Assembly: GCA_030825745.1 (NCBI GenBank)
Contig: JAPJPH010000066.1
Coordinates: 1 to 5,747 of the forward strand
Length of the DNA stretch: 5,747 nucleotides
Reading direction: 5' to 3'
From: Anaerococcus sp.
GTDB lineage: Bacteria; Bacillota; Clostridia; Tissierellales; Peptoniphilaceae
In this document: one piece after another, positions 1-5,583 of the stretch
Numbering within the stretch: position 1 is the first letter of the stretch
Layout: each line of letters starts with the position of its first letter
Position numbers and translations under genes: made by a program
Notes under the pieces: generated by a model
Database searches by the model: none
Told to the model about the DNA's origin: nothing
What the model saw: only the letters and a program-made list of their open reading frames with translations

Positions 1-55
1 CTATAGTGAAATTTATATCTTATTATTGGTGCTTAAATAAATTTATAGTTTTTTT
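1..55 (+). terminator. Possible AT-rich terminator of an upstream gene
   Basis: AAATTTAT (9-16) can pair with ATAAATTT (37-44), and CTAT (1-4) with ATAG (45-48), across a four-base bulge. Seven T residues follow at 49-55. This has the layout of an intrinsic terminator for a + strand gene ending left of the window, but the stem is almost all A-T and would be weak. No coding sequence is visible in it. It could equally be chance in AT-rich DNA. Confidence 0.25.
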
Positions 56-66
56 ATTAATAAGTC

Positions 67-95
67 TTGAAAAATATTCACAAACGTGTTAAAAT
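67..95 (+). promoter_or_regulatory. Sigma-A-type promoter of the glpF unit
   Basis: A -35 box TTGAAA (67-72) is separated by 17 bases from a -10 box TAAAAT (90-95). The -10 is preceded by TGT, so it also fits an extended -10 (TGn). The predicted start is near base 102, giving a leader of about 95 bases before the glpF start. It is the only well-spaced promoter-like pair I found upstream of glpF. Confidence 0.6.
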
Positions 96-125
96 TTAAT
101 TAGAAAAGGTTTCCATAATTAAATA

Positions 126-175
126 TCATAAGAGGGCGAGATTGTTTTTTATACACTCTCGTTCTTTCTTTATGA
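126..175 (+). promoter_or_regulatory. Possible leader hairpin upstream of glpF
   Basis: In the glpF leader, TCATAA (126-131) is complementary to TTATGA (170-175) and CGAGA (137-141) to TCTCG (157-161). The middle strands GAGGG and TTCTTTCT can pair partly with G-U wobbles. The loop (142-156) holds a run of six T. In Bacillus the glpF and glpD leaders are controlled by the antiterminator GlpP, so a leader structure here is plausible. I see no classical GC-rich terminator followed by U residues, and the role is inferred only. Confidence 0.35.
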
Positions 176-196
176 TGAAAAAACAAGGAGGTAATT

Positions 197-916
197 ATGA
201 GAGATATTATAATGGGTGAATTTTTTGGAACTATGTTACTAATCCTCTTAGGTGATGGAGTAGTTGCAAACGTAGTATTAAACAAAAGTGGTATGAAAGG
301 CGGAGGATCTGTACAAATTGTTCTAGCATGGGGTCTTGCAGTTATGATACCTGCAGCTATATTTGGAGCACTATCAGGTGCTAGCTTTAACCCAGCTTTA
401 ACCATAGCCCTAGCATTTAAAGGTGATGTAGCAGCTAGTGATGTCCCAGTATATATAATCGCACAAATACTTGGTGCTTTTGTAGGAGCAATATTAGTTT
501 ATATCCTATTTAAAGATCACTTTGATGCAACAAGTGATGAACCTGAAGCAGTTAGAGGATGTTTCTGTACAGCACCTAGTATTCCAAATACATTTAGAAA
601 CTTTTTATCAGAAATGATCGGTACATTTGTACTTGTATTTGCAATATTAGGATTCTCACAAGTAGAAGGAGCAGGAACAGTTGGTCTTGATAAATTCCTA
701 GTTTATGGTCTAATTGTATCAGTAGGTGCTAGTTTAGGTGGCTTAACTGGATATGCTATAAACCCAGCAAGAGATTTAGGACCTAGAATAGCCTATGCCC
801 TACTACCATTTAAAAACAAAGCAGATGCTAACTGGGGCTACTCATGGATTCCAGTAGTTGGACCAATAGTAGGTGGATTAATAGCAGTATTACTATTTAA
901 TTTCATCTTTATATAA
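197..916 (+). CDS. glpF: Glycerol facilitator (MIP/aquaglyceroporin family)
   Basis: A 239-residue integral membrane channel for passive entry of glycerol and other small polyols. Both half-membrane MIP signatures are present: NPA at residues 65-67 (GASFNPALTIA) and NPAR at 189-192, followed by Asp193, the residue that marks glycerol facilitators rather than water-only aquaporins. By comparison with E. coli GlpF, the selectivity-filter positions are Trp45, Gly177, Tyr186 and Arg192; E. coli has Phe where Tyr186 stands. The N-terminus (GEFFGTMLLILLGDGVVANVV) and the hydrophobic C-terminal helix are typical, and the length is slightly short but complete. The start is fixed by AAGGAGG at 185-191, five bases before ATG. 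It is the first gene of a unit with the oxidoreductase 27 bases downstream, which fits glycerol uptake feeding glycerol-3-phosphate metabolism. The usual His before the first NPA is Ser63. Confidence 0.93.
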   Translation: MRDIIMGEFFGTMLLILLGDGVVANVVLNKSGMKGGGSVQIVLAWGLAVMIPAAIFGALSGASFNPALTIALAFKGDVAASDVPVYIIAQILGAFVGAILVYILFKDHFDATSDEPEAVRGCFCTAPSIPNTFRNFLSEMIGTFVLVFAILGFSQVEGAGTVGLDKFLVYGLIVSVGASLGGLTGYAINPARDLGPRIAYALLPFKNKADANWGYSWIPVVGPIVGGLIAVLLFNFIFI

Positions 917-943
917 AAAATTAAGTTAGAAAAGGAATTACTA

Positions 944-2410
944 ATGTATGATGTTTTGATAATAGGAGCTGGATCATCAGGAGCATCCATTGCTAGAAGA
1001 CTATCTAGGTATAAACTAGATATAGCAATATTAGAAGCTGCCAATGATGTCAGCATGGGAGCAAGCAAGGCAAACTCTGCCATAGTCCATGGTGGCTATG
1101 CAGAAAGCCATGAAGAGCTAAGGGGTAGGATCTGTTATCCTGGTAGAGTTCAATTTAAACAATTAAACGAAGAATTAAACTTTGGTTTTTTAGAAAATGG
1201 ATCCTTAGTCCTAGGCTTTGATAAAGAAGATAAAAAACAATTAGAAAAACTATATCAAATGGGACTAGAAAATGGCCTAGATGATATGGAAATAGTTGAT
1301 CAAGAAAGATTAAGAGAGCTAGAACCTAACGTAAGTGATGATGCCACCTGTGCCCTATATTGTAAGGGAGCAGGGGTATGCTCTCCTTATGAATATGTAA
1401 TAGCCCTAGTAGAAAATGCCATAGATAATGGGGCAGATTTATTCCTAAACTCAAAAGTTGTTGATATCAAAAAAGATGAACATTTTACAGTTTATACAGA
1501 AGATAAAAACACCTATCAAGCGAGATTTGTAATAAATGCATCAGGCTTATCTGCAGCTAATATATCTAAAATGATAGCTAAAACAGACTTTGATATCCAT
1601 CCTAGAAGTGGTGAATACCTTATATTCCAAAAGGGAACTGGATCTAGAATACAAAAAGTACTCTTCCAAACCCCTACCCCAAAAACCAAGGGGATCCTGG
1701 TTACTAGAACCTACCACAACAATATCTTACTAGGTCCAGATGCCATAGATGAAGATGAAATAGATCTAGCAACTCATGAAGATAGGCTAAAACTAATCTA
1801 TGACCTGGCCCAAAAATCTGTAAAAGAAGATATCATAAGGCCTGTAGAATTCATTAGATCATTTACCGGTCTAAGACCTGCAAGCTCAACCCATGATTTT
1901 ATAATAGAAGAATCTAATGTAAAAGGATTTATAAATGTAGCTGGTATCCAATCTCCAGGACTTACATCATCTCCTGAAATAGCCAAAATCGTAGAAGGCA
2001 TCTTAGAAAAATCAGGACTAGACCTAGAAGATGACCCAAGTTACAACCCACATAGAGATCCTATAATAAAATACAAAGAATTAGAAGATATGAATAAAAT
2101 TAAAGATAGGGTAAACCTACCTTTAGGAGATCCAGATCGAATAGTATGTAGGTGTGAGCAAGTAGATGAAGCTACTATTAGAGATGCCATAAGAAGACCT
2201 GTTCCAACCAATAGTTTTGATGCTGTAAAAAGAAGAACAAGGTGTGGCATGGGATTTTGCCAAGGTAACTTCTGTAGAAGCCGTGTCATAGAAGTCATGG
2301 AAGATGAGCTTGGAGAAAAAGTAAAATCTGATAAATTCGACTATGAAGAAAGTGGCATAAAAAGAATCATCAAAAAAGATATAGCAAAAATACTAAATGA
2401 TGAAAAATAA
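944..2410 (+). CDS. FAD-dependent GlpA-like oxidoreductase with BFD-like [2Fe-2S] domain
   Basis: A 488-residue cytoplasmic flavoprotein of the DAO (FAD-dependent oxidoreductase) superfamily, likely oxidising glycerol 3-phosphate to dihydroxyacetone phosphate. The FAD site is GAGSSG (residues 8-13) with Glu31 ending the second beta strand, and a TGLRP motif sits near the end of the substrate domain. A BFD-like iron-sulphur domain follows, with Cys402-x-Cys404 and, after a gap, Cys439-x4-Cys444 (GFCQGNFC); Cys434 is an additional cysteine. This architecture matches the short GlpA-type proteins of Clostridia, usually encoded with a second flavoprotein, a DUF1667 protein and glycerol kinase. None of these is downstream, because a terminator follows directly. 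A ribosome site AAAGGA lies at 931-936. Substrate assignment rests on glpF context and family; L-2-hydroxyglutarate oxidase-like activity is the main alternative. Confidence 0.85.
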   Translation: MYDVLIIGAGSSGASIARRLSRYKLDIAILEAANDVSMGASKANSAIVHGGYAESHEELRGRICYPGRVQFKQLNEELNFGFLENGSLVLGFDKEDKKQLEKLYQMGLENGLDDMEIVDQERLRELEPNVSDDATCALYCKGAGVCSPYEYVIALVENAIDNGADLFLNSKVVDIKKDEHFTVYTEDKNTYQARFVINASGLSAANISKMIAKTDFDIHPRSGEYLIFQKGTGSRIQKVLFQTPTPKTKGILVTRTYHNNILLGPDAIDEDEIDLATHEDRLKLIYDLAQKSVKEDIIRPVEFIRSFTGLRPASSTHDFIIEESNVKGFINVAGIQSPGLTSSPEIAKIVEGILEKSGLDLEDDPSYNPHRDPIIKYKELEDMNKIKDRVNLPLGDPDRIVCRCEQVDEATIRDAIRRPVPTNSFDAVKRRTRCGMGFCQGNFCRSRVIEVMEDELGEKVKSDKFDYEESGIKRIIKKDIAKILNDEK

Positions 2411-2422
2411 AATATAAATTTT

Positions 2423-2473
2423 AAAAACCATCCCAGGCATATAACCAAAAATTAAAGCCTGGGATGGTTTTTT
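2423..2473 (+). terminator. Strong intrinsic terminator of the glp unit
   Basis: A perfect 16-bp inverted repeat (2423-2438 with 2457-2472, core CCATCCCAGGC / GCCTGGGATGG) with an 18-base loop, followed by six T residues (2468-2473). It begins 12 bases after the oxidoreductase stop codon. The 5' arm starts with five A, so it could also stop transcription arriving from the right on the - strand. Confidence 0.92.
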
Positions 2474-2753
2474 ATCCTTGATTCATTTTGGGAAAGATAT
2501 ATAAATACATACATATAAGTCTTACTAGATCTCTTTAATCGTATCACTTACTAGAAATAAAATGAGGCCAGCCTATCTTAGCTAAAAAAGCGTTAGAGAT
2601 AGAAAAAGTGATCTATATAATTTCGTCATAGGTTAGATCTTTATATAATCACATACATACCATCCCCACTATATCTATCTACTCACTGCCTTAACTTAAG
2701 AAAATTATGGCCTTTAACTTCATGCCTTAATATAGGATAGTAAATTCCCACTT
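2474..2753. other. Gene-free convergent intergenic region
   Basis: About 280 bases lie between the glp terminator and the terminator of the opposing surface-protein operon. Stop codons are frequent in all frames, and I see no reading frame with a ribosome site. Visible features are short ACATAC repeats (2506-2515 and 2651-2660), several TACTAGA words, the palindrome CTTAACTTAAG (2690-2700) and a promoter-like pair TTGATT (2478-2483) and TATAAA (2500-2505). Most of it belongs to the diverged repeat described separately. Confidence 0.6.
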
Positions 2754-2761
2754 AAAAAGCC
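2523..2761. repeat. Diverged intergenic repeat, copy A
   Basis: Resembles 5281-5489 in the same orientation. Shared blocks, in the same order, are TACTAGATCT (2523-2532), TCGTATC (2539-2545), TTACTAGA (2548-2555), ACATAC (2651-2656), CTATCTA (2675-2681) and AAATTCCCA (2742-2750), then the terminator arm. Offsets from the first block to ACATAC are 128 bases here and 131 in copy B, so the match is collinear over at least 150 bases. Beyond CTATCTA, copy A has about 30 extra bases. The alignment was made by eye and the ends are approximate. Confidence 0.5.
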
Positions 2762-2789
2762 AACCTAGGTTTGACCTTAAGTTGGCTTT
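2754..2789 (-). terminator. Terminator of the surface-protein operon
   Basis: Read on the - strand, AAAGCCAAC (2789-2781) pairs with GTTGGCTTT (2764-2756). The stem continues inward through TTAAGG / CCTAGG with one bulged A and one G-U pair, closing on a five-base loop. A run of T residues (2758-2754 complement) follows. It begins five bases after the stop codon of the last operon gene. The + strand side is also T-rich (2787-2796), so weak two-way action is possible. Confidence 0.8.
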
Positions 2790-2794
2790 ATTTT

Positions 2795-3550
2795 TTAAAG
2801 ACTAGCTAATATGCTTTCAGCTTTTTTAACCATCTCTTCTGAAGTTTTCACTAATTCTTCTAGTTGTCCTTTAATTTTTTCTACTGTATGTGGGTAGTTT
2901 TTTAGTAGGTCTTTGGCAAACTTACTTTGCTTTTTATTTTCTTCTATAGCTTTCACTAGGCTATTTTTATAGGCATCAGTTTTTGCATTTTCTAAGTTTT
3001 CTATTGCCTCATTTACATCTTCATATATAGCCTTGTAATCAGATTTACTTTCTGCCTTATTTTTGTACCTATCCAAAGCATCATAGTATACATAGCATAG
3101 CTTATTGTAAGCACTAAGTTTTTTATCATTATTAGATGCTGCATCTATAACTTCTTTTGCTCTTTGTATTTCAAGCCTAGTAGAAACTCTAACTTTTGCC
3201 ATTTCCTCAACATCTTTAAATTCATTGGTCTTTATTTCTTCTTTAGTATCTATGATTTCTTTGTAGATACTTTTAGCATCATCTCCAACTGTATTACCAT
3301 CTAAATACTCTTTGGCATGCTCTATATTAAGCTCATATATTTTTTTCTTTGCATCATTGGCATTTTGATATATCTCGCTTGCCATAAATTCATCTTTTCC
3401 ATCATATTCTTTTTTTAATAGATCATCATAATCTATCAATTCTTCTGCATAAGATGTATTATTTAAATTTTGAGTGTCTGTTAGCTCACTTACTCCTAGA
3501 CCTAGGGTAAATACTAGGGATAAAGCTAAAATTTTGCTTGTTTTTTTCAT
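2795..3550 (-). CDS. Secreted helical protein with YP[NH]TV C-terminal module (third operon gene)
   Basis: A 251-residue exported protein of unknown function. The signal peptide is MKKTSKILALSLVFTLGLGV with likely cleavage after SYA35. The mature part is Lys/Glu/Asp-rich and predicted almost wholly helical: one helical region at about 40-115, a FIVAR-like segment at about 122-186, and the shared C-terminal module at about 198-251 with YPHTV at 219-223. A single cysteine lies at 152. I place the start at 3550 because AAAGGAG (3562-3556) lies five bases upstream. The longer in-frame ATG at 3568 lies inside the previous gene, lacks a ribosome site and would put MNKGEI before the signal peptide. 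The stop codon of the preceding gene overlaps this ribosome site, indicating coupled translation. No LPXTG, SLH or membrane anchor is present. Binding of a host or wall ligand is inference only. Confidence 0.82.
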   Translation of the reverse strand: MKKTSKILALSLVFTLGLGVSELTDTQNLNNTSYAEELIDYDDLLKKEYDGKDEFMASEIYQNANDAKKKIYELNIEHAKEYLDGNTVGDDAKSIYKEIIDTKEEIKTNEFKDVEEMAKVRVSTRLEIQRAKEVIDAASNNDKKLSAYNKLCYVYYDALDRYKNKAESKSDYKAIYEDVNEAIENLENAKTDAYKNSLVKAIEENKKQSKFAKDLLKNYPHTVEKIKGQLEELVKTSEEMVKKAESILASL

Positions 3551-3555
3551 GATTT

Positions 3556-3562
3556 CTCCTTT
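3556..3562 (-). promoter_or_regulatory. Ribosome site that fixes the start at 3550
   Basis: On the - strand AAAGGAG ends five bases before the ATG at 3550, the start of MKKTSKIL. The TAA stop of the upstream gene (3563-3561) overlaps its first bases. No comparable site stands in front of the earlier ATG at 3568, so the upstream start is unlikely. Confidence 0.85.
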
Positions 3563-4103
3563 ATTCATACTGGGCTAAAATAGCATTGGCTCTTTTAATA
3601 TAGGCTTCTGAATCAATTATCAGTTTTTCCAACTTTTCTTTTACATTCCTAACTGTATTTGGATAGTTTTCTAGTAGATTTCTAGCTGCATCAGATTGGA
3701 TTTTGTTATTTTCAACTGCTTTTCTTAAACTTTCTATCTTTACCATATCAGCTGCATCATTTTTTATCATATCTTTAGCTGAGTTGATTTCAAAAGTTGC
3801 AGCACTTAGAAGGTCAAAACTTGCATCATTGCCAAGCCCTAGTACCTTTTTACCATTTGCTATAGCCCTTAGATAGGCATCCTTGCTTTCTTGGCTAGCG
3901 TAATTAGTAAAACCTAATGAGTTAACTACATTATCACTGTCATTTACAGCCTTATTTAGTTCATCCCTTTGTATAGATATATCACTAGCTTGATCTGCAT
4001 GGACAGTATCTAGCGCATTTGTATATGGAATAAATCCTGCCCCCAATATTGATAAGTTTACAACAAATACACCAGCTAATAATTTTTTTATTCCTTTATT
4101 CAT
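3561..4103 (-). CDS. Small secreted helical protein with YPNTV C-terminal module (second operon gene)
   Basis: A 180-residue exported protein and the minimal form of the family. The signal peptide MNKGIKKLLAGVFVVNLSIL is followed by likely cleavage after VHA36. One FIVAR-like three-helix module spans about residues 49-113, starting LNKAV and ending INSAKDMI. The shared C-terminal module spans about 126-180, with YPNTV at 147-151. The 65-residue length of the helical module equals that of the two modules in the first operon gene. The ribosome site AGGAG (4114-4110) lies six bases before ATG and overlaps the TAG stop of the upstream gene, with nine bases between the two coding regions. It has no cysteines, no wall-anchor motif and no catalytic signature. 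I do not recognise a named family for the C-terminal part. Confidence 0.83.
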   Translation of the reverse strand: MNKGIKKLLAGVFVVNLSILGAGFIPYTNALDTVHADQASDISIQRDELNKAVNDSDNVVNSLGFTNYASQESKDAYLRAIANGKKVLGLGNDASFDLLSAATFEINSAKDMIKNDAADMVKIESLRKAVENNKIQSDAARNLLENYPNTVRNVKEKLEKLIIDSEAYIKRANAILAQYE

Positions 4104-4112
4104 TTACCTCTC

Positions 4113-5153
4113 CTATTTTTTTAGAAGATCAGCTCTTAAAGCTAAAGCTTTTTGTAGTAATTTATCAGATTTTTTTATTAGGGCTTCTAGTTCTCCTTTA
4201 ATATCTTTTACGGTGTTAGGATATTTTTCTAAAAGCATCCTTGATGCCTGACTATTTGTCCTGTTATCTTCTATTGCTTTATCTAATATGGCTAGCTTTT
4301 TATCAAAAGCTTCTTTATCATCTGTACTAATTAAGCCACCTCTAGCATAAACTAATCTATCAAAGGCATCTCTTAATTGTGTACTTGTTGATTTGTCATT
4401 ATCTCTTACTGACTTAGCATATTTTAAAGTTAGAGCATAAGTTTCATAGGTTGACTTAGTATATTTATCTTTTTGCTCAACTATTTTTTTGCTATCTTTA
4501 ATTTCCTTATCTATAGCTTTCTTTAGTTCATCACGTGAGCCAAATTCTATAATAGCATCTTTAGCAGTCATTAACTTTTCTTTGGCATTGTCATATTCTT
4601 CTTGAGATAGAGAACTACCTTTAAATAATACACTTTTAGCATAATCTAGAGCGTGGTTATAGTCATCTCTTAGGTTAATAGGTGCATCGTTATAATGATC
4701 TGAATCCCTCATAAAATCAGAAGATTCTTTAACTAATTTATCTAGTTGACCTATGTCTACTTTTTTTCCATCTAGACTACTTTGAGCATCTTTTAAAGAT
4801 TTAACTAAGTTATTAAGGTTTTTAATCTCTTTTTCTAAACCAGCTTCACTTTCTGGTTTAGAAGCAACTTCTAATTTTTCCTTAACTTCTTTCATTTTTA
4901 GGTCAAAATAGTTTTTATTTACATAGCTGGCATTTAAATATGAATAGTCATCAAATAAAGACTCGTACTCAGTATATAAAGCTTTTAGCTCTTTTAAGCT
5001 ATCCTCGTATGAGACTTCTAATGATTTTTCACTATCACCCGCATATGTTGTTAAATTTGAATCATCTGCAAAACTAACACCATGAGATCCTACTACAACT
5101 CCAGTAGCAAGAGTTAGGACTAAAACTGTCTTTTTTATATAAGTATTTTTCAT
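4113..5153 (-). CDS. Secreted multi-module helical protein with YPNTV C-terminal module (first operon gene)
   Basis: A 346-residue exported protein of unknown function. The signal peptide MKNTYIKKTVLVLTLATGVV leads to likely cleavage after SFA29. A divergent helical region covers about 45-125. Two FIVAR-like modules of 65 residues each follow at 137-201 (LDKLV to TAKDAI) and 210-274 (LKKAI to YARGGL), with typical internal Tyr/Ala pattern (YNHALDYAKSVL; YALTLKYAKSV). The shared C-terminal module spans 290-343 with YPNTV at 311-315. AAGGAG (5164-5159) lies five bases before ATG, and a TATAAT promoter is just upstream, so it opens the operon. FIVAR modules occur in large Gram-positive surface proteins that bind extracellular matrix; that function is not shown here. 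It has no cysteine and no anchoring signal, so retention on the cell, if any, must rely on a non-covalent partner. Confidence 0.85.
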   Translation of the reverse strand: MKNTYIKKTVLVLTLATGVVVGSHGVSFADDSNLTTYAGDSEKSLEVSYEDSLKELKALYTEYESLFDDYSYLNASYVNKNYFDLKMKEVKEKLEVASKPESEAGLEKEIKNLNNLVKSLKDAQSSLDGKKVDIGQLDKLVKESSDFMRDSDHYNDAPINLRDDYNHALDYAKSVLFKGSSLSQEEYDNAKEKLMTAKDAIIEFGSRDELKKAIDKEIKDSKKIVEQKDKYTKSTYETYALTLKYAKSVRDNDKSTSTQLRDAFDRLVYARGGLISTDDKEAFDKKLAILDKAIEDNRTNSQASRMLLEKYPNTVKDIKGELEALIKKSDKLLQKALALRADLLKK

Positions 5154-5195
5154 ATAGACTCCTTATTTGATTACAAATTTACTTTTATATTTACT

Positions 5196-5224
5196 ATTAT
5201 ACCCTAAAAATCGTTTTTTAATAA
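5196..5224 (-). promoter_or_regulatory. Promoter of the three-gene surface-protein operon
   Basis: On the - strand a perfect -10 box TATAAT (5201-5196) has TTATTA (5224-5219) exactly 17 bases upstream as a weak -35. The transcript would start near 5189, leaving a leader of about 35 bases that contains the AAGGAG ribosome site. The poor -35 leaves room for an activator. Confidence 0.6.
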
Positions 5225-5252
5225 GTTATAAACTAGGCTCTTATGTAAGAAA

Positions 5253-5284
5253 AGTAGCTAGATGATCATTTAAAACAAGCTACT
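5253..5284. promoter_or_regulatory. Inverted repeat upstream of the operon promoter
   Basis: AGTAGCT (5253-5259) and AGCTACT (5278-5284) form a perfect 7-bp inverted repeat around an 18-base spacer that itself contains the palindrome ATGATCAT (5262-5269). It lies about 30 bases upstream of the -35 of the surface-protein operon, where a regulator could bind. A chance occurrence is possible in this AT-rich DNA. Confidence 0.25.
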
Positions 5285-5489
5285 AGATCTGTCGTATCTC
5301 TTTACTAGATCAATATAGAGTTAGTCCACACTACCTTTGTATAAAAAGAGGTATCGGTTATATAAAAATATTTAGTCCTATTTGGCCTAAGTATGGTATC
5401 TATAAAAACTTACATACTACAAAATATCCCTCTTACTTCTATCTAGAAATCCATGAGAGTATTCTTAAAATTTCCCAATATAAAAAGGC
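5281..5489. repeat. Diverged intergenic repeat, copy B
   Basis: Second copy of the sequence at 2523-2761, same orientation. The shared blocks are TACTAGATCT (5281-5290), TCGTATC (5292-5298), TTACTAGA (5302-5309), ACATAC (5412-5417), CTATCTA (5439-5445) and AAATTTCCCA (5468-5477), leading into the terminator arm AAAAAGGC. Both copies sit just beyond the terminator of a - strand surface-protein gene. No reading frame of useful length was seen; the longest started by an ATG near 5394 is 17 codons and lacks a ribosome site. Confidence 0.5.
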
Positions 5490-5509
5490 CCCCTATAGAG
5501 AGCCTTTTT
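5482..5509 (-). terminator. Terminator of the sortase-substrate gene
   Basis: On the - strand AAAAAGGCTCTC (5509-5498) pairs along all 12 positions with GGGGGCCTTTTT (5493-5482) around a TATA loop, using two G-U pairs. The five T at the end act as the U-run. On the + strand the same two positions would be A-C mismatches, so the hairpin is built for - strand transcription. It lies about 75 bases after the stop codon at 5584. Confidence 0.82.
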
Positions 5510-5544
5510 GAGTGAGTACCGCGGTGTTTTCTAATTTTTTACTA

Positions 5545-5573
5545 GTCTTAAGAGTGCACTCTTATTTAAAGAC
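5545..5573. repeat. Palindrome in the 3' untranslated region of the sortase-substrate gene
   Basis: TAAGAGTGCACTCTTA (5549-5564) is a perfect 16-bp palindrome. Outer arms GTCTT (5545-5549) and AAGAC (5569-5573) can extend the hairpin with a small asymmetric bulge. No T-run follows on the - strand, so it is not a standard terminator. It may stabilise the transcript end or be a dimeric-protein site. Another short palindrome, ACCGCGGT, lies at 5518-5525. Confidence 0.45.
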
Positions 5574-5583
5574 CTTAGTTAAA

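Noticed and set aside
76..95. ACAAACGTGT overlapping the glpF promoter as a catabolite-control (cre) site.
   Set aside because: Only the central CG and a few flanking bases fit; both the TG and CA ends of the cre consensus are missing.
1798..2298. Open frames on the - strand inside the oxidoreductase gene (and similar ones inside and around glpF).
   Set aside because: They lie opposite clearly conserved coding sequence, have no ribosome sites and give low-complexity or meaningless proteins; they are shadows of the real genes.
2503..2660. Short ACATAC repeats as a possible CRISPR or iteron array.
   Set aside because: Only two small clusters are present, with no regular spacing or unique spacers and no cas or replication genes nearby.
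3551..3568. An earlier in-frame ATG at 3568 for the third operon gene.
   Set aside because: It lacks a ribosome site, overlaps the upstream coding region and would place extra residues before a normal signal peptide, while the ATG at 3550 has AAAGGAG five bases upstream.
5394..5447. A 17-codon frame starting ATGGTATCT in the right intergenic region.
   Set aside because: No ribosome site, no neighbouring coding context and too short to stand out from chance.
5508..5527. GAGTGAGTACCGCGGTG on the + strand resembles the T-box core (GGUGGNACCGCG) of tRNA-sensing leaders.
   Set aside because: The GGUGG part is broken or needs an inserted base, no stem I elements are evident upstream, and no + strand gene follows; a - strand gene lies there instead.
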